Shown here: in pieces, positions 1-7,100 of the stretch
How positions within the stretch are numbered: the first letter of the stretch is position 1
Layout of the letters: each line of letters begins with the position of its first letter
Assembly (NCBI GenBank): GCA_948688495.1
Contig: CAPQSW010000058.1
Coordinates: forward strand, 1 to 10,252
From: an uncultured Lachnospiraceae bacterium
GTDB lineage: Bacteria; Bacillota; Clostridia; Lachnospirales; Lachnospiraceae
Length of the DNA stretch: 10,252 nucleotides
Reading direction: 5' to 3'
Notes under the pieces: generated by a model
The model's input: the letters and a program-made list of their open reading frames with translations, nothing else
The model's database searches: none
Told to the model about the DNA's origin: nothing
Made by a program: the position numbers and the translations under genes

Positions 1-26
1 AATCTGTAGAAGAGATACTCGGTTAA
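1..26 (+). CDS. rpsE: 30S ribosomal protein S5, C-terminal end (partial)
   Basis: Only the last seven codons and the stop of an open frame enter the window: from position 3 the frame reads S-V-E-E-I-L-G and ends at TAA 24-26. This matches the usual S5 C-terminus, and S5 normally sits directly upstream of L30 (rpmD) in the spc operon, which is the case here. The rpmD ribosome binding site overlaps the stop codon. The identification rests on a short tail plus gene order. Confidence 0.85.
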
Positions 27-40
27 GGAGGACATGGAAA

Positions 41-223
41 ATGGCAGAGAAATTAAAAATTACACTTGTAAAATCTACGATCGGCGCAGTTCCTAAGAAC
101 CGCAAGACCGTAGAGGCACTTGGTTTAAGGAAATTAAATCATTCTGTAGAAATGCCGGACAATGATGCAGTCAGAGGCATGATCCGACACGTGAGACATT
201 TAGTGAAAGTGGAAGAAATCTAA
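41..223 (+). CDS. rpmD: 50S ribosomal protein L30
   Basis: This 60-residue basic protein is the standard length for bacterial L30, a small protein of the large ribosomal subunit. It begins MAEKLKITLVKSTIG, typical of the first beta strand and turn of L30, followed by the conserved segment with NRKTVEALGLRKLN and a C-terminal strand ending in LVKVEEI. The start at 41 is set by AAGGAGGA at 25-32. An ATG at 34 is out of frame and too close to that site. It lies 14 bases after rpsE and 23 bases before rplO, in the canonical S5-L30-L15 order, so it is almost certainly co-transcribed with them. Nothing is unusual about it. Confidence 0.97.
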   Translation: MAEKLKITLVKSTIGAVPKNRKTVEALGLRKLNHSVEMPDNDAVRGMIRHVRHLVKVEEI

Positions 224-246
224 GACAAAAGTAAGGAGGTGTCAGA

Positions 247-687
247 ATGGACTTATCAAATTTAAAACCGGCAGTGGGCTCTAAGCACAGCAATAATTTC
301 AGAAGAGGCCGTGGACATGGTTCCGGAAATGGTAAGACAGCAGGTAAGGGACATAAAGGTCAGAAAGCACGTTCCGGCGCACCGAGACCTGGGTTCGAGG
401 GCGGCCAGATGCCATTATACAGACGAATTCCAAAGCGTGGATTTACCAACAGGAATTCTAAGGACATTGTAGCAGTCAATGTTCATGTATTGGATGTATT
501 TGATAATGATGCAGTTGTAACGGTAGAGACTTTAATGGAGCGGGGAATCATCAAAAATCCAAGAGATGGCGTTAAGATTCTCGGAGATGGTGAGCTTACC
601 AAGAAACTTACCGTACAGGTAAATGCCTTCAGTGCAGGTGCAAAGGAAAAGATTGAGGCTCTGGGCGGAAAAGCAGAGGTGATCTAA
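247..687 (+). CDS. rplO: 50S ribosomal protein L15
   Basis: This 146-residue protein has the full usual length of bacterial L15, a late-assembling protein of the large subunit. The extended Gly/Arg/Lys-rich N-terminal arm is visible at residues 19-45 (GRGHGSGNGKTAGKGHKGQK), followed by GFEGGQMPLYRRIPKRGF at about 50-66. These are L15 signatures that thread into 23S rRNA. The C-terminal half is the globular alpha/beta domain ending in IEALGGKAEVI. AAGGAGGT at 233-240 fixes the ATG at 247. The stop is two bases from the secY start, and the last codons of rplO carry the secY ribosome binding site, so translation of the two is likely coupled. Confidence 0.98.
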   Translation: MDLSNLKPAVGSKHSNNFRRGRGHGSGNGKTAGKGHKGQKARSGAPRPGFEGGQMPLYRRIPKRGFTNRNSKDIVAVNVHVLDVFDNDAVVTVETLMERGIIKNPRDGVKILGDGELTKKLTVQVNAFSAGAKEKIEALGGKAEVI

Positions 688-689
688 GG

Positions 690-2009
690 ATGCTGGAGAC
701 ACTTCGTAAAGCGTTTAAAATCAAAGATATAAGAAATAGAATTTTTTATACATTTATTATGCTGATTGTCATCAGGTTGGGCTCACAGCTGCCTCTGCCT
801 GGTGTCAAAGGGGATGTAATCTCCGACTGGTTTGCGAGCCAGGGAGCAGACGGGCTGAACTTCTTTAATGCCATTACTGGTGGCTCTTTTGAGCAGATGT
901 CAGTGTTTGCATTGAACATTACCCCTTATATTACATCTTCCATTATTATGCAGCTTCTTACCATTGCGATTCCCAAGCTGGAGGAAATGCAGAAGGATGG
1001 AGAAGATGGAAGAAAGAAAATCGCTGAGATTACACGTTATGTGACAGTTGCCCTTGCATTGATTCAGTCAATTGCTATGGCGATTGGATTTGGTCGCGGC
1101 GGTTATATGGATAAATTTGATGCATTGCATGTAATCATGATGGTTACAACCTTGACGGCTGGTTCAGCAGTATTGATGTGGATTGGTGAGAGAATCACTG
1201 AGAAGGGTGTGGGAAATGGTATTTCCATTGTATTGACTATCAATATTATTTCTCGTATTCCGGAAGATTTGATGACGCTCTATAATCAGTTTATCAAGAA
1301 TGCACCCAACGTAGGTAATGCAATTATTGCAACACTTGTGATTCTTGCAGTAATCCTGGTAACCGTAGTCTTTGTCATTATCCTTCAGGATGGTGAGCGT
1401 AAGATTCCGGTACAGTATAGTAAGAAAATTCAGGGACGGAAACAGGTAGGAGGACAATCCAGCCATATCCCTCTGAAAGTAAATACAGCAGGGGTTATCC
1501 CGATTATCTTTGCACAGTCAATTCTGCAGTTCCCGGTGGTTATTGCAACCATTGCAGGAAAAGGGAATGGAAACGGTATTGGAAGTAAGATTCTTCATGG
1601 TATGTCCCAGTCTTACTGGTGTGATCCGGAACAGCCGGTTTACAGCATTGGTTTGCTGGTATATATTATCTTAATCATTGCTTTTGCATACTTCTATACT
1701 TCCATCACGTTCAATCCGTTGGAAATTGCAAATAATATGAAGAATCAGGGAGGTTTTATCCCGGGTATCAGGCCAGGAAAGCCTACCAGTGACTATCTGG
1801 CAAAGATCTTGAATTATATCGTATTCATCGGAGCAGTCGGACTTACGATTGTGGCAGTTATTCCGATTTTCTTTAACGGAGTATTCAGTGCAGACGTATC
1901 CTTTGGTGGAACGTCCATCATCATTATCGTAGGTGTTATTATTGAAACGTTAAAGCAGATTGAATCCCAGATGCTGGTACGTTATTATAAAGGATTCTTG
2001 AATGATTAG
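690..2009 (+). CDS. secY: Preprotein translocase subunit SecY
   Basis: SecY is the pore-forming subunit of the SecYEG channel that exports unfolded proteins and inserts membrane proteins. The 439 residues match the usual bacterial length, and about ten hydrophobic segments are visible, the first at about 18-33. Family motifs include LPLPGV (34-39), SVFALNITPYITSSIIMQLL (71-90), the EKGVGNGIS loop (171-179), RKIPVQYSKK (238-247 region), and the cytosolic loop NQGGFIPGIRPGKPTSDYL (352-370) that contacts ribosome and SecA. The end GTSIIIIVGVIIETLKQIES precedes the last cytosolic tail. The ribosome binding site AGGTGATC (677-684) lies in the final rplO codons, two bases separate the genes, and coupling is likely. 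The secreted protein encoded at 4185-9302 would be a substrate of this channel. Confidence 0.98.
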   Translation: MLETLRKAFKIKDIRNRIFYTFIMLIVIRLGSQLPLPGVKGDVISDWFASQGADGLNFFNAITGGSFEQMSVFALNITPYITSSIIMQLLTIAIPKLEEMQKDGEDGRKKIAEITRYVTVALALIQSIAMAIGFGRGGYMDKFDALHVIMMVTTLTAGSAVLMWIGERITEKGVGNGISIVLTINIISRIPEDLMTLYNQFIKNAPNVGNAIIATLVILAVILVTVVFVIILQDGERKIPVQYSKKIQGRKQVGGQSSHIPLKVNTAGVIPIIFAQSILQFPVVIATIAGKGNGNGIGSKILHGMSQSYWCDPEQPVYSIGLLVYIILIIAFAYFYTSITFNPLEIANNMKNQGGFIPGIRPGKPTSDYLAKILNYIVFIGAVGLTIVAVIPIFFNGVFSADVSFGGTSIIIIVGVIIETLKQIESQMLVRYYKGFLND

Positions 2010-2014
2010 TAATT

Positions 2015-2065
2015 AATAATGTGTGCCTGGGAGAAGCCGCAGGGTATCTCCCATGGCGCATTATT
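2015..2065 (+). other. Long imperfect stem-loop between secY and adk
   Basis: The 103-base secY-adk gap contains complementary arms: AATAATG (2015-2021) with CATTATT (2059-2065), GCC (2025-2027) with GGC (2055-2057), and TGGGAGA (2028-2034) with TCTCCCA (2047-2053). The loop is 12 nt, with a small internal loop and one bulged T. No run of T follows, so it is not a classical terminator. It could be an mRNA processing or stability element, or a partial attenuator separating the secY and adk segments. The pairing is directly visible; the role is inferred. Confidence 0.6.
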
Positions 2066-2073
2066 GTTTAAAT

Positions 2074-2104
2074 AGGAGGAAGGCAAAAACATTATTATAG
2101 GAGG
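2074..2104 (+). promoter_or_regulatory. Tandem Shine-Dalgarno sequences upstream of adk
   Basis: Two strong purine-rich sites lie here: AGGAGGAAGG at about 2074-2083 and AGGAGG at 2099-2104. The second is eight bases before the adk ATG and decides that start. The first has no suitable start codon of its own nearby and may be a standby site or a remnant. Confidence 0.6.
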
Positions 2105-2112
2105 ATGATTGT

Positions 2113-2757
2113 ATGAAAATTATTATGTTGGGTGCTCCAGGTGCAGGCAAGGGAACACAGGCAAAGCAGATTGCAGATAAGTATACCATTCCACATATTT
2201 CTACGGGAGATATTTTCCGTGCAAATTTAAAGGCTGGCACAGAGCTGGGAAAGAAAGCAAAAGAATATATGGATCAGGGGCTTTTAGTGCCAGATGAACT
2301 GACCTGTGATTTGGTAATGGACCGCATTGCACAGGATGACTGCAAGAACGGGTTTGTATTGGATGGGTTTCCAAGAACGATTCCGCAGGCAGAGGCTTTG
2401 GATGCAGCCCTTACTAAGATTAACCAGAAAATGGATTATGCCATTGACGTTGACGTACCGGATGAAAATATTGTGAATCGTATGTCAGGCAGGCGCGCTT
2501 GTTTAAATTGTGGTGCAACTTACCATATTGTCTCCATACCGACAAAGGTGGAGGGTGTATGCGATCGTTGCGGCAATCCTGTAGTGCTCCGTGATGATGA
2601 CCAGCCGGAGACAGTAAAGAAGCGTTTGAATGTTTACCATGAGCAGACGCAGCCGTTAATCGACTACTACCAGAAACAGGGAATTTTAAAGAGCGTAGAT
2701 GGAACACAGCCAATGGAGAGCGTATTTAGCGCCATTGTCGATATACTGGGGGCGTAA
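2113..2757 (+). CDS. adk: Adenylate kinase, zinc-lid type
   Basis: Adenylate kinase converts ATP and AMP to two ADP in the cytosol and keeps adenine nucleotides in balance. The 214-residue length is that of the long-lid bacterial enzyme. The P-loop GAPGAGKGT is at residues 7-15, the AMP-binding helix with STGDIFR at 30-36, and DGFPRT at 84-89. The lid carries four cysteines, C130, C133, C150 and C153, in a CxxC...CxxC arrangement, the structural zinc site common in Gram-positive enzymes. RR before C130 and the later KKRLNVYHEQTQPLIDYY helix supply the phosphate-binding arginines. The ATG follows AGGAGG by eight bases. It sits between secY and map, its conserved Firmicute position, with only three bases before map. 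Confidence 0.98.
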   Translation: MKIIMLGAPGAGKGTQAKQIADKYTIPHISTGDIFRANLKAGTELGKKAKEYMDQGLLVPDELTCDLVMDRIAQDDCKNGFVLDGFPRTIPQAEALDAALTKINQKMDYAIDVDVPDENIVNRMSGRRACLNCGATYHIVSIPTKVEGVCDRCGNPVVLRDDDQPETVKKRLNVYHEQTQPLIDYYQKQGILKSVDGTQPMESVFSAIVDILGA

Positions 2758-2760
2758 AAT

Positions 2761-3522
2761 ATGTCAGTATCTATTAAGTCAGCCAGGGAAATTGAATTGA
2801 TGCGGGCAGCCGGAAAGATTCTTGCAAAGGTTCATGAGACTTTGGGAAAAGAGCTGCGGGAAGGAATGACAACGCTGGATATAGACCATTTGGGAGATGA
2901 TATTATCCGCAGTTATGGGTGCATTCCCTCATTTAAAAATTATAACGGCTATCCGGCATCTGTGTGTGTGTCGGTCAATGACGAGGTCGTTCATGGGATT
3001 CCCACGAAGAAGCGGCGTATCCGGGAGGGAGATATTGTAAGCCTGGATATTGGTGTAATTTATAAGGGCTATCATTCGGATGCGGCCAGGACGCATGGCA
3101 TTGGTGAGATTTCCCAAGAAGCTGCATTATTAATAGAAAGAACCCGACAAAGCTTTTTTGAAGGCATTAAGTATGCGAAGGAAGGACATCATCTGCATGA
3201 AATTTCCAATGCGATCAGTGCATATGCGGAGAGTTTTGGTTATGGAGTTGTACGTGATTTGGTTGGGCACGGGGTAGGCACCCATCTGCATGAGGACCCG
3301 CAGATTCCCAATTTTGCTCAGAAGAGCAGAGGCGTGCGACTGCGGGCAGGTATGACATTGGCGATTGAACCTATGATTAATGCAGGACGTTTTGATGTGG
3401 AATGGCAGGATGATGATTGGACGGTAGTGACGCAGGACGGTTCCTTGTCTGCTCATTATGAAAATACGGTTTTGGTTACATCCGGCGAACCGGAAATTCT
3501 GAGTATTATGGGAGACGAGTAA
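2761..3522 (+). CDS. map: Type I methionine aminopeptidase
   Basis: This metalloenzyme removes the initiator methionine from nascent proteins with small second residues, acting near the ribosome exit. Its 253 residues fit the short type Ia form with no N-terminal zinc extension. All five expected metal ligands are present: D96 (SLDIG), D107 (HSDAAR), H170 (GHGVGTHLHEDP), E203 (AIEPM) and E234 (HYENTV). The substrate-contacting H79 lies in VVHGIP. The start is three bases after the adk stop. Its ribosome binding site is weak, the G-run at 2748-2752, so translation probably depends on coupling to adk. The stop directly abuts the next start, consistent with one polycistronic mRNA. Confidence 0.98.
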   Translation: MSVSIKSAREIELMRAAGKILAKVHETLGKELREGMTTLDIDHLGDDIIRSYGCIPSFKNYNGYPASVCVSVNDEVVHGIPTKKRRIREGDIVSLDIGVIYKGYHSDAARTHGIGEISQEAALLIERTRQSFFEGIKYAKEGHHLHEISNAISAYAESFGYGVVRDLVGHGVGTHLHEDPQIPNFAQKSRGVRLRAGMTLAIEPMINAGRFDVEWQDDDWTVVTQDGSLSAHYENTVLVTSGEPEILSIMGDE

Positions 3523-3792
3523 ATGGACATTAAGCTGGCAATTTCCAGATCAGGACACGACAAAGACAGTCTTTATGTAATTATAAAGGAAGAAGCCAAT
3601 CTGGTTTATTTGGCAGATGGGAAATTAAAACCCATGGAAAAACCCAAAAAAAAGAACAGGAAACACATTCAAATTATCAAAAATCTTCCGAAAGATATTA
3701 CAGAAGTCTTTACGCATCAGGATTTTCGGAATGAAGAAATAAAAAGGGCGATTAAGCTATATCAAGAACATACTGGTTTCAGGAGGGAATAG
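3523..3792 (+). CDS. KOW-domain small RNA-binding protein (L14e-like)
   Basis: This 89-residue basic protein sits between map and infA, where Clostridia and Bacillus carry a small KOW-domain protein (ybzG in B. subtilis). The N-terminal half looks like a KOW-type beta barrel: SRSGHDKDSLYVII at 8-21, then a strand with LVYLADGKLK at 27-36. A very basic segment follows (PKKKNRKHIQIIKNL, 41-55), typical of the family and suited to binding rRNA. The C-terminal 30 residues are a charged helix with no recognised motif. The ATG immediately follows the map stop. A GGGAG site at 3510-3514 inside map is eight bases upstream. The family is inferred from context and sequence style, and its exact role (ribosome assembly or an accessory ribosome-bound factor) is not established. 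Confidence 0.85.
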   Translation: MDIKLAISRSGHDKDSLYVIIKEEANLVYLADGKLKPMEKPKKKNRKHIQIIKNLPKDITEVFTHQDFRNEEIKRAIKLYQEHTGFRRE

Positions 3793-3793
3793 A

Positions 3794-4012
3794 ATGTCAA
3801 AAGCAGATGTGATAGAAGTAGAAGGAAAAGTTGTAGAGAAGTTGCCGAACGCGATGTTCCAGGTGGAGCTTGAGAACGGACACCAAATTCTGGCGCATAT
3901 CAGCGGAAAGCTGCGGATGAACTTTATTCGTATTCTGCCGGGTGATAAGGTAACAATTGAGATGTCTCCGTATGACTTGACAAAGGGCAGGATTATCTGG
4001 AGGGATAAATAG
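3794..4012 (+). CDS. infA: Translation initiation factor IF-1
   Basis: IF-1 occupies the ribosomal A site during initiation and cooperates with IF-2 and IF-3. At 72 residues it has exactly the usual bacterial length. The single S1-like OB fold is clear: DVIEVEGKVVEKLPNAMFQV at 5-24, ENGHQILAHISGKLR at 27-41, the RILPGDKVTIEMSPYDLTKGRI core at 46-67 and the end IIWRDK. AGGAGGG at 3781-3787, inside the last codons of the KOW gene, fixes the ATG, with one base between stop and start. It is the last gene of this block: a strong terminator begins 39 bases after its stop, and the usual neighbour rpmJ is displaced by about 5.5 kb. Confidence 0.98.
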   Translation: MSKADVIEVEGKVVEKLPNAMFQVELENGHQILAHISGKLRMNFIRILPGDKVTIEMSPYDLTKGRIIWRDK

Positions 4013-4050
4013 AAACAAAAGGCAGTATTCTATAATTAAATTCAGCATGT

Positions 4051-4095
4051 ACAGCTCTATCTTACAAAACAATTGTAAAATAGGGCTGTTTTTTT
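4051..4095 (+). terminator. Intrinsic terminator after infA
   Basis: ACAGCTCTAT (4051-4060) pairs with ATAGGGCTGT (4080-4089) through ten positions including one G-U pair. Inside it TTACAA (4062-4067) pairs with TTGTAA (4073-4078) around a five-base loop, with one C/A mismatch between the helices. Seven T residues follow (4089-4095). This is a textbook rho-independent terminator and shows that spc-operon transcription largely ends here, not continuing to rpmJ and rpsM. Confidence 0.93.
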
Positions 4096-4102
4096 GCAAA
4101 AA

Positions 4103-4134
4103 ATACTTGTTTCGTCTGCAAAAGCAAGTATAAT
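4103..4134 (+). promoter_or_regulatory. Promoter of the surface-protein gene with overlapping inverted repeat
   Basis: A perfect -10 box TATAAT lies at 4129-4134, with a weak -35 TTGTTT at 4107-4112 and a 16-base spacer. ATACTTG (4103-4109) and its exact complement CAAGTAT (4125-4131) form a 7-bp inverted repeat that overlaps both promoter elements, the usual place for a repressor operator. The promoter is well supported by sequence and by its place between a terminator and a gene start. The operator role is inferred. Confidence 0.7.
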
Positions 4135-4184
4135 TTAAAGTAACAAAATAGGGGAAAAATAAAATATAGAAAGAAGGTATGAGT

Positions 4185-7100
4185 ATGAAAAAAAGAATAA
4201 GAACAAAAGCAATTAGTTTTTTACTGGTCCTTGCAATGCTAATGGGATGGATGCCCATACCGTTTGGCACAGACAGTCAGATCCTTACAGCAGAAGCGGC
4301 GGGTGATTTGTCAGGAACATGTGGTGTTAATGGTGAGTTCACATGGACATTGACGGAAGATAAAGAGGTGGATTGGGACTTAAATGAAGGCACGCCCTAT
4401 AAGCTCACTATACAAGGAAGCGGTACGTTAGATACCAGCAGCTGTCCGTGGAGTGCTAATCAGGAAACAATCACATCCATATCGCTGGGAAGTGGGATTA
4501 CAAACCTGGCGGGAGGATTTCAAGGATATCCAAGCTTGAAGTCCGTCAGTCTTCCTGGTTTAACCGAGATTCCAAACAATGCGTTTCAGTATGATAGTCT
4601 CTTAGAGACAATTACATTTGGAACTAAATTGACAACAATCGGAAATGGAGCTTTTCTATACTGTTCCAGCCTGCAAAGTGTTACGCTTCCGGCTAGCCTG
4701 ACAACCGTTGGAGAGGAAGCGTTTTCGTGCTGCGCTTTGACAAGCGTTACATGTGGGACGGGGGTGAAGGTAATTGGAAAAGATGCGTTTAGTTTTAACA
4801 GTGAACTTGCGCAGGTTCAATTCAAGAGTACCAAGAACCTGACGGAGGTAGGTGAAGGCGCTTTTCAGTACTGTTCTGCTTTGGAATCAATTACCCTTCC
4901 CGGCAGTGTGACTACCATAGGGACGGGAGCCTTTCGCTACACAGGTCTCACTAGTTTTACCGTACCAAAGCAGGCAGCGTCCATTGCGGAGGCAGCTTTA
5001 CATGGCGTCAGAAGTTTACAGACCATTGACGTAGCAAGCGGGAACACAAGTTTTTTAGTTGAGAACAATGTATTATATGAAAAAGGAACCTCCGGCAATC
5101 CTTATCGGGCAATCGCATATACGCTTGGTTCTACGGAGGGAACGGTTAACATTGCGGACGGCACAGAGGTCATAGACAGCTATGCTTTTTGTGAGGCAGT
5201 ATCCATCACAACTGTGAATTTCCCGGATACGTTAAGGGAGATAAAAAGCTTTGCGTTCATGACCTGCCTGAAATTAAAAAGCCTCTCTTTCCCGGACAGC
5301 ATGGAAAGTGTGGGGGACAATGCATTTGAGGATTGCCGCAGCCTTACGGATGTGGTTTTTGGAACAGGTTTAAGGGAATTTGGAATACGGGTTTTTGATA
5401 AATGCAAAGCATTGAAGACAATTGAAATTGCAGAAGAAAACACGTATTTCGATGCAGAGGAAAATATCATTTATGATAAAGCACATACGCACTTGTATTT
5501 TTATTTGCCCAGTAAGGCGGACGTGGTTTATCAGGTTCCAGAAACGGTAGAAAGCATGTCAAGCTATGCGATCTGTGCCGCCACGGCCTTGAAGGAACTT
5601 TATATGCCTGTAGGCATGAAAAACATTCCAGATTGTGCGATAACAGATAATTCAGCTTTAAATTCCATTTATTTTCCGGGGGATGCGCCGACATTGGCTT
5701 TTGCATCGAGTATACAAAAAAATGCATCCAGTTTGATTATCTTTCGCAACCCATCGTCCCTGGGATGGGATGGTGCTCTTTGGAAATCCTATAAAATCGC
5801 AGATTGGGACCCGGATAATACGAGGGTGGAAGAAGGGATGTTCGACGGCGTTTCCTGGAAATATAAGGCAGATGAGGAACGCCTTTCCTTTACGGGTTCC
5901 GGGGAGATTCCTGATTTCACAAGTGACAATCCGGCGCCCTGGAGTGAACACATGGATGCTATCCAGACTGTCGATACGGCATCTATTTCCGGTATTGGGG
6001 ATTCTTCTTTCTGCCAGGCAGAAAAGCTCATCCGCCTGGAAACGGATGGAGCTATGAAACGGATTGGCAGCCATGCCTTTGCCGATTGCGGAAATCTTTG
6101 CTTTATAAATATATTAGGGGTAGAAGAGATTGGCATTGGCGCTTTTGAGAACGATATTTCCCTTACGGATGTTATGTTGACGAAAGCCCAAACGATTGCT
6201 TCCCAGGCTTTCAAAGGCTGTACTGCCATTACGGATGTGGCGTTTGGAATTTTCCTTACATCCTTGGAGGAGGAAGTTTTTGCCGGCTGTACGGTATTGG
6301 ATCATGTAATTGTAACGGACAGCGTGGCAGCCATCAAGTCCGGGGCATTTAAGGACTGCGTGAGTCTGCGCACAATCAATATCCCTGCCGGGGTGGCGGA
6401 AATCGGAAGCATGGTGTTTTCGGGTGACGCCGCGCTGGAAAAAGTGTATTTTTATGGCGCGATTCCCGAAAAACGCGAAGATGACAGTTTTGCAGGATGC
6501 AGCCGCAGCCTGACAATTTATTACCGTAAATCCCAGGCATCCTGGGAAGTGCTAGGAGGCGCGTGGAATGGCGTCCCAGTACAGGGGCAGGATAAGTTCT
6601 ATACAGAGCAGCAGGATCACTATTCTTTTAGTAATTCCGCCGATTCGTTTGGATATAAAGCTGATTACCGTATTCCACGACAGAGGTATGTGGATGTCAT
6701 GAAAAATATTACCACGGGTTCTTACTATTATGCCATAGATAGGGAATGGGGAGGTTCGTGTTATGGGATGGCCAGCTCTACGCTGGAGTTTTATGAAAAC
6801 CCGGATGTTAATGTAGAAGACTATGATGCATCTGCGCAAAATCTATACGGTGTAAAAGCGCCCGAAGACAAAGATGCGCCGCTGACAAAATTAATTGAGG
6901 CATACCAGGTTTCTCAGTATAAGCCTGTTATTTCAGGAGCGTATGGAAGCATTGTCCAAAATATGGAGGATTACAAAGGTCTGGTTCTGAAGGTAGAGGA
7001 GTTTGAGCGTTCCGGTGGTCTTAGCGTTGACTCAAATGCGGAGCCTGTCGTTCTGGCGCTTTACGATAAGTTCACTGGCCATGCAGTGATCCCGGTTTCT

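Noticed and set aside
4179..4184. Alternative start two codons upstream for the large surface protein
   Set aside because: The GAAGG ribosome binding site ends at 4177, leaving almost no spacing to 4179 but seven bases to 4185; MKKRIRTK is also the usual signal-peptide beginning.
3797..4270. 157-codon open frame on the minus strand over infA and the terminator
   Set aside because: It runs antisense through infA, a strong terminator and the signal-peptide codons. Composition is AT-rich shadow and no family is recognisable.
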